From assembly GCF_040939455.1 (NCBI RefSeq), contig NC_134104.1, positions 12,175,501 to 12,239,500 on the forward strand: a stretch of 64,000 nucleotides of DNA, written 5' to 3'. This DNA comes from Microcebus murinus (Eukaryota > Chordata > Mammalia > Primates > Cheirogaleidae). Both the position numbers and the translations under genes were made by a program. Below, piece by piece: positions 1-63,799 of the stretch (the first letter of the stretch is position 1; every line of letters starts with the position of its first letter). The notes below the pieces were generated by a model that ran no database searches, was not told the DNA's origin, and was given only the letters and a program-made list of their open reading frames with translations.

Positions 1-340
1 ATTTTCAGAGTCTCCGTGGGAGATACTGAGCGCCCCCAAAATGAAAAATGCTGGTTCACCTTGAACTGCCATTTGCAGCAGGTCAGTGGGATAGACTTTG
101 CAGGCACACCTGTTGCAGGTACAGTGAGGCAGGGAAACTGCAGCAGAAAATGCCCCCAAATGCCCCACAACTCAATTCCCACTTGTATCCAGTCAGTTGC
201 TGGCCCAAGAACTTTCCGTAAAATGTGGTACCTGTATTTCTCTTTGCAACGCACTCGATGGTTTAAGATTTATCCGCAAATAAAGAAGCAGCCATAGTGA
301 GCGAAAAGTGTATTTCACAGTCAATAGAAAAGTACATATA

Positions 341-346
341 TTTAAT
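341..346 (-). terminator. HUNK: Candidate polyadenylation signal ATTAAA
   Basis: Plus strand tttaat reads ATTAAA on the HUNK strand, followed by ATATGTACTTTTC. Cleavage would fall near 315-330. No AATAAA was seen on the minus strand between here and the stop codon. The mRNA end could also lie beyond position 1. Confidence 0.35.
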
Positions 347-551
347 GGTGGTGACACAAACACAGTCCTTACTTATGACCAAATCATACAATTACAATGG
401 ACTTTTCCTCCTGGACGTCACACGATGGCAGTTCAGTCCTTCCCGTCAGTAACTACAGGCCGACCGGAATCACAGGCACAGACTAAGGAGGACAGCCATG
501 GGTCAGACAGACAATACACCTTGTACTTACCAAAGGGACAGTCAAGTTTTC

Positions 552-586
552 CATATAAATATAATAAAATAATAAAAGAATTTAAC
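552..586 (-). promoter_or_regulatory. U-rich / AU-rich segment in 3' UTR
   Basis: On the transcript strand this is an almost pure A/T stretch with a TATTTAT core (AUUUA at 556-560) beside a run of TTATT units. It resembles an AU-rich stability element, but only one pentamer is present, so the role is inference. Confidence 0.3.
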
Positions 587-2874
587 ATTTTTCCTTTCAC
601 TTGGTTTCATAGATTTGTCAGGTGCTCACACACACAAAAAATACAGTTTTCCTCCCCTGCCTCACCCCCCCTCGCCCCTCACTGTGTTCAGAATAAACCT
701 GAGTTCTGAGTCCAAGTCGCCGACGGCGACGCGGTCAGTTAGTGGCACGGTATCTGCAGCTGTTCCTGAAGCACGCGAGGAATGGGAAACACACTCCCCA
801 AGGGCTAACAGCCACGCGGAAACGCTCCTGTCCTTGAGAAAAGCACAATGCAAGAAGCAGACATCAGGGGCTCCAGAAAGTTCCCAACCCACAGGTGCAC
901 ACCCCGTGAACTTGCAGAGTGGGACAGATGCGGCTGGAGGTCACCTTTAGGAAAGTTTCCTTCCCTAGCCAAAAATCAAACTCTTCACATCAGATGGAGA
1001 GAGGGTCAGTCTTAGAAGATTTCTTCTCAGTCTTAAAAAACCTCCGTTTTCAATGTCGAGTTCTGGAACCGGTCTGCAGCTATACGCAGGAAAAAACGCC
1101 AACACCCAGGAGTCTGACCTCCTCCTAACGCGCCCTGGAGCTGGGGTCGTCCCCTTGGGAGGGAGGAAGCAGCTCCAGGTCTTGCCAACGTCAGCCAAGA
1201 CCGGGGCATCGAAGGGGTTTCTGCGGTCAGCCAAACAGCGGTCTCTTCTGGCTCAGTCAGAGACCGGAGGGGCCAAAGGAAGTCACCACTGGTGAGTAAG
1301 AAAATGACCACCTCCCTGCCCTCTGGCAAGGGCTGGTTGTCAGGGAAATGAGGGCTGGCTCTGCAATTCCCAAGGGCCTAGGCCCGTCTTGGAACCAATG
1401 GATGAGATGACAGCCCCAGGGGGACCACAGTGGCGGTCTCCAGTCCCATCTGCACTAGTCAAAAGTTGAAGATTCCAGTCTCCTAAACCAACCACTGTCC
1501 AACCTATGCTCTGGATTCTTCTTCCGACTCTGTCCGTGACCAAGTGCTCCCTGCCAAATGCCAGGGCCAAGCCCCATGTGGGGACAGCCACCACCAGGCT
1601 CCAGCTGGACACAGTCAAACAACACGGGGGTCCACAAAACGCACACACAGGGACAGAACAGACACAAAATCTTTGGTTCGATCCTTGGTGAAAGGTGTGA
1701 AAACACAGTATGGACTGAACCCTGTGTGGGGACACTGCTCTCCTCCAAGAAGAAACTGGCCTGTGTCTGAACAGGTTCCCACCGGGCAGCCCTGTTCACG
1801 GCCCGCAGCAAACTGGCTGTGCTCTAAACTGCACTTGTTTTCCGGGCAGCTTGAAAACCGCACCGCAGAGGTAATGACGTCTTCTTGCCATGTGAATCCT
1901 GCCACAACCACCTTTTCCCTCTTTCTAAAGAACCAACTACGTTCTACACCTTCCGGAAGGATCGGGGCTCTGTTGATACAATGGGATGAACACAGGGCCA
2001 ACTGGATCCTGCCCCGCCCGCCGGCCAATGCCACTAAACGCATCACCGGGGTGAGCGATTCTGCTCTCCGCGCTGCACTGTCCCGTACAAACATTGAGTT
2101 CGGTGGAATCACCTCTTGTCTCTCTGTCCAGGTTTTTAAAAATTATGTTACTGCAACGTACCGACATCACATAAAGAAAAATCTCTTTGGAGAAGATCAT
2201 TCAACCGTTTAGTAAGTTTCAATAAAAGAAAAAACACGGGTCAAAACCTTGCTTGGGAGGCGAGCGTTTCCTTCCGTCTGTACCTTTCCACAGGGTCCCC
2301 CGTTTGGTTCAGTCTCTGCCTGAGGCTCCTCGCTGTCTTCCCGGAGGTCCCCGTGCCCCCCACTCCCTGTCGCCAGCTGCTGCCAGCCTGCGGGGACTCG
2401 CTGCTACAGAAGGAAGGGCTGATTCGCTCTGTGGAGGAGACCGTGGCCTGGATGGGTGGCTTTGTGACGCTGCTGGTCCCCGTGTGACTGTGGCCGGCGG
2501 CTGGGAGGAGAACAACCTTCTGAGAGGCACCTGTGTCGCACAGAGTGAGGAGAGGTCTGGTAATAGTCTGTGATCCGGGCGACAGCCACGGGCAGGACGC
2601 GGGAGGAAGGGGGATCCCCAACGGCTGGGAGCGGCTGCCCGAGGAGCCGACACTCCTCTCCGGTCCCAGCGTCCCAGGGTCCCCACGCAAGGCTGGGCTG
2701 TGCAGGCTTTGGGTCTGTGGGTTCCGGCTACAGGCAGGATTGCACGGCGGGAAGAGATGAGGCCATAAAGGGTGCTCCCCTCGAGGACTCTGACTGTTCG
2801 GGCCCTGGCAGACGCGTGCAGCGCTGCTCCACTGCTTGTCTATTTAGAGACGCCCAGGATCGTGGCGGCCCAGG

Positions 2875-52896
<50,022 letters not shown>

Positions 52897-55800
52897 CTGA
52901 AATAAACAAAACCACACAACATTTCAGGTAAGCATTTGAAATAGCAGGATGACATTTTGCTTCTTAAGGGAAATGAACTGTTTTAGAGGCACTTTCAACC
53001 AATCCATAAAGGTTTCTGCCGAAACTCACTCCATCAGTAAGTAGATATTTATAAGACATGAAATAATTAATTGCTGTAGCCTATAAAAGCAGAAGGGTTT
53101 CAGAGAAGACAGAGAGCAAAGAGGGCAGAAGGAGTCATAAAACGTTTCTAAAGGAAGTAAGACCTAAACCGGAACATAGAAGTCAAACAGAACGAGGGTT
53201 CAGAGACAGTGGAATGTACCATTCAAGACAGATGCTGCCTGAGCAGCCCAAGAAATACAAATACAGCCGTGGGTTTGTAGCACTGTAAGCAACATCAACC
53301 ACAGTAAGGAACAGATCTGGGAAGCAATCAAAAAAAAAAAAAAATTAAAAGCCAATCTAATTGATCAGTTCTAGGACTGCTAAGTTTGGAGCCCAGGTAT
53401 CATGACAAATTGGCAGGTGATAATAAGACAATCTATTTAGCAAGCAGATATTATCCGGAATAGAGTAATGGACTCCGAAGATGTCAGTATCCTAATTTTT
53501 GGTGTTATGCCTAAGAATACATTAACTTTACAGAACCAAAAGGAATTAAGTTCCAGATGGAATGAAGAATGCCAATCAGTTAACAGGGATGCCATTCACT
53601 GACAGTCAAGGGACAGGAGGAGGTGGGAGGGAGAAGTGCACCCTCGGTCCTGTTGAGTGTGAGGTGCCTGTAGTATCAGTGCCAGCCGACTGCAAGCTCC
53701 TTGGGGGCAGAGAACATGTCTGCCTTGCTTACCACAGTACCCCAGTACCTTTGCACATGCCAGGAACTCGGTAAATACCAATGAATCTAGATTACCAAAC
53801 AGATCATTCTGGATTTCAGAAATAAAAATATTTATATGAGCAAAAGGGTATACTGGTCATCAAAACCATCAAGGTCAACGATGATAATCTCTGGCATCTG
53901 AAATCGTAGACTGCCAACTAGGCACACTTTGAATATGCAAGAATATTTTCGTCTTCCATTAGAAAAAAAATATTTTCTTCCATTGTTTTGAAACACACCA
54001 TTACTGCTCCAGCTTTTATTTTCCCACTTTTCAATAGAGAGATGGGCAAAAGAAAATTTTTTTCCCTCTTATCTCTTTTGTACGGAATTGAATAGCGTAA
54101 TCACGATAAAACAAAAATGGCAACAGATACGCTACGTCAATGTCAGAGACAAAAGGGAGCAGCAGCGCGGACTCTCTGTGGCAAACAAGACAACGGTGGC
54201 CCACTTAACAGGGACAGTTGCTCACAGCTCGGTCCCAGCACTGCCAGCTCACCTCGTTTTCCAAGAGAAGCCAGAAATCCGGATTGGATCTCAGTTTTTA
54301 AATGTTGGCAACATGCTCATATTTAAAACTACCGTAACAGCATCGTGTGGGCCGAACTTGCAGGCAAGATATCAAGGTTCGAACGTCAGCACGGGTGGAA
54401 ATGGAAAGGACACGACATTGCCCAAGGGGGGGGGACGATAGGCTGGTGGGGAACAGTGACATTCACAGCAGACTGGGGGGGGGGGCATGAGGGACAGCAG
54501 GGAGGCTATTGTCACAGGAACAGCCGAGGGCAGGATTTCAAGAGGGGAAGAAGAACTAAGCAGTCAAATGCAGAAAAAAGGTGAGCTCTACAAAGGGTCC
54601 AACAGATTCAAAATTGGAAGGGTGCTGGTAGCCTTAGGGCTGGACACTTCACTGAGAGGCAAGATCTGTATTAAAACTGGGAACATTAACAGATATTCAC
54701 CAGTCCAGTGCACCCATACTTTCACTTCAATCCGAATGAAATACACAGAATACTTCGAAACTATGTCTGCCTTTTAAAGGTATCATATACATCCAAATAC
54801 AGGGTGACCCAAATTTAAGGCAGCAGCCCTCATTTTCCCAATAGGAAGACCTCAGCCCTCAGAAAAAGATTGTTGGAAAACACAAAGATATAATTATTAG
54901 GAATGCAATGGAATTACTAAATGACTATTTATATGCTATTTATCTGTGAGGCTGCACCATCACATTTAAGATCATATACTAAAATGTTAACATAAGTTAT
55001 TTTAGAAATACTGTTTTCCATACCTTCACATTTCATGAAATAATTTAATTCAAACTTGTCATAGGCAGAACCCGATGGCCCTTGGAGTCACTGTGCAATG
55101 CTTCCACTGTAACATGGCCTTTCAGGTGACTGGATGTTTGAGATAGAGCATTTTTTGAATCTGTATGTGATGCACTTGCTGCAAATCTTATCCCAAACCC
55201 TATGCACTCATTTAAAATTTGGATAAATTAACCGTTCAGAGAGTTGTTTTTAGAGTGGTCTCTCAAACTATCATAATGGAGGCCATATCTCTAAGAAGTT
55301 ATTATTAAAGCCACGTAAAATGTTTTGCCTCCCTTTCTAGCGAATTCTTGTGATTTCTAGAGCACCCAAACTCTTCGGTGAGCCCAAACAAGGTTAATGT
55401 GTCTTCTTCAACTAGTACTTTGTTGTTGAAAATAAAACACTGAACTTGAAATCGTGCCCCCATAATATGAGAGATTTGCAAGGACTTTGTAAAAGGCACT
55501 TCCTCTTTTCTGAAGATAATTAAGACACAATATAAGCCGGACTGCTACCCAAGCATATATGGTAATTCCAAAACACACACATGCACACACATAATAGCAT
55601 GCCAGCAATAGCCCCAACTGTGATTCCATGAAAACTGATTACAAAGTGGCAACATTATTTAAATCTAAAAGGCCACAGTTTGTTTCAAACGAAATTAAGC
55701 CTCTTTGCCAGGGAAGAATGGAAGCCACGCTAAGGGAGAAATTTGGTTCAGAACAAATACTGTGGAGAGAAATAGCTTAAAGAGGCAAGATAAAAGAAAG

Positions 55801-56399
55801 CAATTTGCCAAGAATAATAAAACTAAGCTGGGTATTTCTGTAGCCATGAAAACCTACAGAACAACCACAATGATTGGAAGAATGATATAAATGGAAGACT
55901 TACGATTAAGAGAAAATGCAAAAGAAAAAAATACACACTTTTAAAATCAGGGAGATGTCATAAAACCAGGGGAGGAAGTTAAAAAATATATTAGGCAAAA
56001 TGAGAAAAATAAAATCAGTTCCGAGTTACTGAACCCTATTAATTAACCAACCTCCAGCCCCTAGGATAAACGCTAAGTTCAAACCTGGTTACAAACCTGG
56101 TTAACTGGGATTATTTACCCATAAACTGCATTATCCCTCTGTCCAGGCTTCTAAAAGATCCCAGTGACAACCAGTCTAACCTCCTGAAGGTGCCATGACT
56201 AGTTAATGGAAAGGTGAGCTATTGATACCTTAGTCTCTGTCCAGAAGTTCAGTGTACTCACCCTACCCCAGTGAAAGGGACATTCCACCTCTTTGGGCTT
56301 TATTTATTTCCACCTCCTGCCTTGTCTTTCATAACTTATCTAGAAGCAGCGGGGAATACTTTCCTCCTGACTCCTTAGGAAAAATGGCTCTAAAATCCC

Positions 56400-57095
56400 A
56401 CTGTTTAAAATAGCCTTTACCTAGGGATGTACCCAAATGAGTGGAAAACTTATGGACATCAATGCTCATAGCAGCTTTATTTATAACTTTCCAAAATTGG
56501 AAGCATCCAAGGTGTCCTCCAGTAGGTGAATGGATACGCAAATGTGGCACATCCAACAATGGAATATTCATTGATGAGAAGAACTGAGCTATCGAGTCAT
56601 GAAAAGACAAGGAGGAACTTCAAACGCACGTTTTTAAGTGAAAGAAGCTGAAAAAGGTCTGAAAAGGCCTCATACTATTTGACTCCACCTATATGACATT
56701 TCTGGAAAAGGCAAAACTGTGGAGACAGGAAAAAGATTAGTATTAATAGTTGCCAGAGGCTGGTGTTGGGAAGGGAAGAAAGGATGTATAAACAGGTGGA
56801 GCACAGAGGGTTTTTAGGATGGTGAAAGAATTCTTCATGATACCGCAGTAGTGGATACATGACATCGTGCATTTGTCAAAATCTATAGAACAGTACAACA
56901 CAAAGAGTGAACCCTAATGTAAACTGCAGGCTTTAGTTATTATAATAAGAATGCATCCATGTTGGTTCATCAATCGTAACAAACGTGCCACGCTAACACA
57001 AGGCATTCATAATGGGGAGAACAATGTGGGAATATTCTGTAGTCTCTGCGCGCAATTTTCCTATAAACCTAAAACCACTCCAAAAAAAAAAATAA
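56400..57095 (+). mobile_element. L1M 3' segment
   Basis: Sense old L1: 'tcatagcagctttatttataac', 'ggtgaatggatacgcaaatg', 'agttgccagaggctggtg', 'tcataatggggagaacaatg'. It ends near a short poly(A) at about 57090. Confidence 0.85.
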
Positions 57096-57406
57096 AGTAT
57101 GAACTCTTTTAAAGCAGCTTTCGGATATGTTTCCCTTTCCTAAGCGATCGGTACTAAGAATGGTACGGATACACCCAAGTGCCTCACTGAGGCAGGTCAC
57201 TGCAGAGCATCCCTGGCCACCTCAAGTTAATTTCCTGACTCCATTCAGCACAGAGAGCCACCCAGACCCTCTCCCCAGCTACTCAACAATGACCAAAGAG
57301 GCCACAAATGACTCCAAGAGAACACAAAATTAGGTAGACACCTTCTTGAATTAAGAAAAGGGTGAATTTATCCATAAGGTTTTAGTGTTCGCATATTACA
57401 GTATAC

Positions 57407-57568
57407 CTTTATTTATTTATTTATTTTTACAAAATAGAGACAGGGTCTTGCTTTGTTGCCCAGGCTGCAGTGCAGTGGTGCAATGCCTTGAACTCCTGAG
57501 CTCAAGCAATGCTCACACCTCAGCCCCCGAGTAGCTGGAACTACAGGCATGTGCCACCACACCCGGCT
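57407..57568 (-). mobile_element. Alu monomer (FLAM/FRAM-like)
   Basis: Antisense monomer with a TTTA-rich head, 'agagacagggtcttgctttg' and 'gtgccaccacacccggct'. Confidence 0.85.
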
Positions 57569-59184
57569 CCACAGTGTGCCTTTAAAAGAAATAGTGGCAG
57601 GTCTCCATTATTCAGAAAACTGGCTCCATGAGAAGACCTTCTGCGGTCCACATGAAAAGCACGGTGTTTACTCTAGCTCCATCCAAGAGCAAAACACTTG
57701 CTCTGCTAAGCGTGCGATTTGCCCCACGGAAAGGAAGGTACCAAGGGTAGCTGGGTCTGCACGTGGCGATGGGGGAGGGGACATGGACGCTCAACGTCAC
57801 ATCAGTGTCCTCGACCCGAGTCACCAGGACCACTTTCATGGAGAGGAGAGGGAAGTGGGAGGGTCTCCCTTCAGTCTTGCAGCACGAAGAATTCCTCTCT
57901 GTGGCAGGTACATTCCAAGTCCAGTGTGAACTTATAACTTTACGAGAACAAAACGGAAGGCGAGGGGGACGACCCCTGGATGGATGCGAGATAGCTTTTT
58001 CTAGGCCAGAGGGGCTTCGGAGAGGATTCAGGGGAAGCCTCTATGGGGACGGGGCGTGACCTGTAGAAGGCGCTGGAAGGTGGGTTGACCAGGACAGTGC
58101 TGGGTGAGGGGACACAGAATGTCTTGGGAACAAACCAAATGAGAGAAGCCTGGAGCGGCCCTTTGGGAGCGGAGGGAGCGAGCCCGGCGGGGAAGAGGCT
58201 GCAGGAGGGAAGGTGGGCGCGGGCCCAGGAGGCTTCTGGAACTCCTCTGCTGACGGGCCGTTCCAGAGAGAAATGTCCCATAGCACTCGTCACCACAGCC
58301 CTCCACAGACCTGACTCCATCGTGTGTGGGGGTGTTTGTCCGGAGACCTAGAGAAACCCCAGGATAAGAAAACTCTTCCCCTTGCAGAGGCCAAGGCCCT
58401 CGGCCCCCTTAAGTTTCACTGACAAACCACTGACATGGGGCAGACGGAGAACAGGCACACACATGTATTTAACATGCATACAGGGGAGCCTTCAGAGTGA
58501 AGGCACAAAGATACAGGGGACGTTGTCCATTTTAATGTTTAGGTTCAACAAAGCATGGACAGCCCCATATAGAAACACGACTGGACAAGAAGGGACTGAT
58601 CTAATGCTAACAGACTGGGTGGGGACACCCAGCAAGGCCTGTCTGTCTAGATCCTTCTTGGCCTCTCTGAGCAGCATCCTTCCTTCTGGGTGTGGGGCCG
58701 GGCCCTCTCTCAAATGGGGGATCTTATGAACAACAGTCAAGGTAGGTCAGTTAATTTCTTCATGGCCAGGTTTACACAGAATATTGTTAGGTGTTACAGC
58801 TGGCTTTCGAGTAAAGAAGCTCTGGTTTCTAAGACCCACCTTGGGGAAGAGGGATTCCAGTTTTTGAGGCTAAGCTAGCCCCGGGAGAGCATGGGACTGA
58901 GAGACAGGAGGACAGGGGAAGGTCAGAGAAAAACTTTTGCTTCTGAAGCCTTCATTTTGGGGGTGCTGTTTCCTGAACCCCAACAACACCCTCCAGGTAT
59001 CACCTAATCACCTAATCTAGATTCTTTCAAAAGAACTAGCACTAACAGGCCATTACTAATAATTAAAGGTTCACAACAGACTACCACCCACCTTCCCCCC
59101 ACCCCTCCAAACTCTCACTGCATTTCTCTAAAGATGGTCATCTCAAAGCGTCCAAGACTGGCCACAGTGAACTCTAACTGACCC

Positions 59185-59260
59185 ACCGACCAGCCCTGGG
59201 CAAGTCATTTCCACTCTCCAAGCTCTGATTCCTCCTTGGAAGCTGGCCAGCATAAGAGGG
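59185..59260 (+). repeat. MIR SINE fragment
   Basis: 'ccctgggcaagtcatttccactctcc' and 'aagctctgattcctcc'. Short sense core. Confidence 0.5.
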
Positions 59261-60059
59261 GTTACCCAGCAGGCCGGGGGAAGAAGGAAATGAGAGGAGG
59301 CACAACTAAGTCCTTTGTGGGCCCCTCCAATGAGACCGCACGGTTATGAGGTGAGAGGCTGGAGCTGAGGCTAATAAAGGTAAAGATGATAAGACAAGGT
59401 CAAGAGGAAAGAGCACAGAGAAGACTTAAGAGGGTTGATTAATTTGGCCATAGCAAACAGTTTTAGGGGGCACGGCCCCCCACGTGAAAGGTCACGAGAG
59501 AAGCAGCCCGGGGAGGGTAGACCAAACTCAGGCAGAATTAAGTCTGGGGGAGAACGTTTTGCCCGTGGGGATGGCCACAAGATGGATTTTAATAATAAGA
59601 TCAAAGCATCCAAAACTCCCCAAGCACACAACTGCTGAGGCAACAGGCTTCTGCAAGAAACAAAAGTTTTTTGGGTAGGTCTTATCCTCAGAAGCACTGT
59701 ATTAAAATCAAATGATTTGCAAATCTTTGATTTATTTGCAATAATAGACATTTTGATAAAACACAAGAATAATTTGTTAAGCAGGTCCCTGATTTACTTA
59801 TTCAAAATGAAACCTTTATTGAGTTCCTGTAATGTTCTAGAAGTGAATTCTGTTTATAAAAATGAAAAGAGCTATTCACTAGAAAGACACCACTCTACAA
59901 ATTGTGACCTGAAAAATAAACAAACTGGCATAAGTCAGTGAAGAAACTCCCCTGAAATCCCAGGGAAAATTTGGAATAGTCCAGAAAGAACAAGCCACTG
60001 GCTACCAGAAAGGCTTCCACCCCAGCGCAAACTCTGACACTAGCAGTATTCATTCCATT

Positions 60060-60320
60060 TTCCTTCATTCATTCAACAAAGCCTTACTGTGTGCCCCCTG
60101 GGCTGGGCGCGGGGCTCAGCTATGGCCAGTACTGAAGACAGATATCAAACAAGTAAGTAATTGTGGGATAAGTGTTTGGGACACAAAGCAGAGCGTGGGA
60201 ATCTATGATCAGGGGGCCCAACCTGGAGGGCTTCCTGGATAAGGTGAGCTTGGAGCTGGGACTTGAGGATGAGTAGGATTCAGCCAGGCAAAGATAGCAA
60301 GGAAGGTGCAAGCAGAGAAC
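60060..60320. repeat. L2-like ancient repeat
   Basis: 'ttccttcattcattcaacaaag' then 'ccttactgtgtgccccctggg', with a decayed body including 'gagggcttcctggataagg'. Confidence 0.55.
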
Positions 60321-60364
60321 AGCTGCAGAGCGTATAAAATGAGCAATAATTACAGGGAAACACA

Positions 60365-60590
60365 TACTTGGTCCTGAGGCAGTATCTTGGCTTTGAGCAC
60401 TTCACATGGATTGACTCAGTTAATCCTCACAACAACCATGTAAAGTGCATAATCCATTATCCCCATTGTGTAGATGTGCAAAGAGAGGCACAAAAGCCTG
60501 AGTCATTTACCCAATGCTGCTTTTAAGTGGAGGAGCCAGCATGTGGACACAGGCAGTCTAGCTTTAGAAGCAATGCCACTGACCACTGTA
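60365..60590 (-). repeat. MIR SINE
   Basis: Complement MIR: 'ttgactcagttaatcctcacaacaacc', 'tccattatccccattgtgtagatg', 'gagtcatttacccaatgctgc'. Confidence 0.8.
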
Positions 60591-60651
60591 TATCCCAAGC
60601 CACAGAGTTGTTGGGCTAGAGCTTTGCAAAACCTCACATTTCCAATCCCAT

Positions 60652-60932
60652 GTTTTTTTTTAAAAAAAGATAGTGTCTAACTCTGTCACCAGGCTAGAGT
60701 GCAGTGGCCTGATCATAACTCACTACAGCCTTGAATTCGTGGGCTCCATGAGCCTCCTGCCTCAGCTTCCCAAGTACCTACTAGGACTATAGGTGCGTGC
60801 CACCACACCCAGCTAATTCTTTTATTTTTTGTAGAGATGGGGTCTCACTATATTGCTCAGGCTGGTCTCAAACTCCTGGCCCCAAGCGATCCTCCTGCCT
60901 CCACTATAGGCATGAGCCACTATACCCAGTGC
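60652..60932 (-). mobile_element. Old Alu (AluJ-like)
   Basis: Antisense diverged dimer: 'ctctgtcaccaggctagagtg', 'gtagagatggggtctcac', 'gcatgagccactatacccag'. Internal gaps. Confidence 0.88.
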
Positions 60933-61791
60933 CTGTCTTTTTAAACCCAATTAAGCACAAAACTTTTGCTATATCGCCTGTGCTTCTGGGTATGTACAGG
61001 CTTGCTCTCAGCAGGCCCTGGGATCCCACAGAGCTCCCAGAGGTGAGCAGAAACCATTCCCCTCTCATCTGCCTTCCCCACCTGCCCCTCTTCAAGAAAA
61101 TCTGAACGTTAAAAGAACTTCTTAATCCCCCAGGAGCACAGGTTGTGCCTGCTTCTTGTCAGGGCCCAGCGAACAAAGAGCCTCCTCTCCCGCCCTGCGT
61201 TCCTCTTGAGCTCGGGGGCCATTTCCCAGTATTGATGAACGAACAAGGTCACGGCCCTGGAGCCACAGCCCTGACACACATCCAAGCACGGCCTCCTCTG
61301 GGCTCTTTGATCGTGTGTCTCTTCCTCCCAGTCCTGTGGCCCCATAGCTTGTCTTTTCCTGCTCGGGGATGGCGGTATTGTACTACCCTCTTATGTTGTG
61401 CCTGTACAGTTTGATTGGACTTTGTTAGTCTGAATGAAACATGAATCTCAAATTAGCCTCTCAGCGGAATCCGTGTTCTTGTTGACTCACGTTAAGAGTT
61501 GGCGCTCTGCATACAATAGGCAAATCATCGGATTTTGGCATCTCGCTGGGTGAGCACATTTGAGGGCAGAAAAAAACAACTCGTCATAATCTTAGAGAAT
61601 CTCAGGCAACTCTAACAAGGAGTAAAGAAGAAGTTAGACCACACTCTACCTCTGTAAAAATTAACAACGGCCCTATTGCAGCGAAAGACGCAGACGCTAT
61701 GGCAAGTCCAATTTCATGACATTCTCTGCCAGCTAAGGGAATCTGCTCTATGAGCGTTTAAGTTTCCTTTTTATTAAAATTCTACGTATAA

Positions 61792-62136
<345 letters not shown>

Positions 62137-63799
62137 ATATTTACAGGATGTTTAAAGATTTGCTTCTTTTAAATGATATTTAAATAGTTCCAGGTTAGAT
62201 AATTAAATATTTAGATTTAATACGACAGGAAATGAGGGCACTGCTAGCATTAAGTTATGACATAACGACATAATACCAGCCTGACCAGGAACCAACCGCG
62301 TTATTTAAAGCCTCTTCTAACACACAGAGCCGAAAGCCCTTTAAATCATTGTATCCATGCAGCCACAAAAATTCATCTTGAATCCTTTTGGACAATCCAA
62401 TGTATTTCCTCAGAAATCTGCCCACCAGGGACTGCAGGGCCTCACTGAAATACTATACTCTGTTATTCACTTGAAAAAAAACCTAACCTCAAAATAATTT
62501 ATGAAATGTATCCTACCTTTGCAGCTAAGGCTAAAATTCCCCACCACTGCAAGGGCTAACAGAAAAGAGCATACCGGTGGTCAACCAGACTATGAATGCC
62601 AAAAGTTAGTGGTCTAGAGTCTTTGAAAGTCAAGACATGCCATTAGAGCCACCCATGGATATATTCTAAACGTCTCAATGTGATGTCTCCACCGCTTAAT
62701 CACCTATGTCCGTGTGCGGTAACACACATCAACATTTCTTAGAGACAAAAAAGAAGAAATCCTCCTCAACAATGCGTATCATTTCCAACCTTCTTTAACT
62801 TTAAAAGATCTGAGCCCTCCCCATTATAGGATGATGAATATATTTCCAAGGGGAGAAAGACAAAAAGTAGAAAGTCGGAGATCAGAGAAAGAAAAAGTAT
62901 ACCGTCTTTGCGATCAAAACATTATTAAATTCATTGCTTTTGACATCCTGACAGTAACTGCACCGAGAGGGATTGGATATTGTTAAAATTGTTTTTAAAG
63001 GGTGGTTGAGAACTTCCTGCAGCAGAGGTCAGTATGCAATGTACGGCTTTCACCTGATTCTCCCTTCCTGTCCTTGAGCGGCTCGTTGCTCGTCGCATTT
63101 TTGACAGCACGAAACCCTTGGAAAAACACCCCAAGTCCCCCCAAAAGCTCTGCCCCTCACAGTTCCCCTGGTTCTACCTTCCACTGTGACCCGTGGACTC
63201 GGTAATGCAAACTGACTCATTCATGAGGTTTCTGCCGGTTGTCACCTTAGCAAACAAAAAGCCAGGCGTACTTAACGACCGACCGTCATTTTCCTAATAA
63301 TGGCAGAGCTATGACACTTCAGGCTACACAGGGTTATTGTTGGAAAGAGCCAAAAATAGCGTTATTCACTTAAAATTTCTGAATGTTCTCTTCCTCGCTG
63401 ATCTAAACCCAGAGAGTTCTAACAAAGCGTGATCTCATGACAACAATGTGTGACTAAGAAAATGTAGGTGAAGAGGTTCTCTGGCCTCAGGGAGGAGGAA
63501 ATCACAGGTCTCAATGGTGCCTGGCCCGGGCTGGCTCTGGGCAAGGACTTCCCCACAGTGTCCCTGGGTTTAGACACGACAGGGCAGAGCACCCCACGGT
63601 GCCATTCCCAATAGCAAGGAGACGGCTCTCCCCGCCTTGAAAGTCTCAGAGTTCCATTAAGTAAAAGCCTGGAAGCTGCTTTCTTCACTGATCAGAAGAT
63701 GAATGGCTTTCAACCAGGTAAAATTAGATTATCATTATTAAAATTAAAATTAGATTCGTCATTAAATGTTGAATTTTTTAAAAATACGTGTCTCCTCCA

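Larger units (their letters stand above)
315..2874 (-). other. HUNK: HUNK 3' untranslated region (extent inferred)
   Basis: Sequence following the HUNK stop codon on the minus strand. I recognise no coding gene and no strong repeat here. Open frames on either strand (up to 222 codons at 1544-2212, plus) look like chance or GC-driven frames without a recognisable protein. The low-coordinate edge is set by the only near-canonical poly(A) hexamer seen (341-346), so it is provisional. A U-rich stretch with one AUUUA lies at about 552-586. Sequence 1-314 may be downstream flank or more UTR. Confidence 0.6.

Noticed and set aside
1544..2212. 222-codon plus-strand open frame opposite the HUNK 3' UTR
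   Set aside because: No recognisable domain. Overlapping frames of similar length occur on both strands in this GC-rich stretch, as expected by chance.
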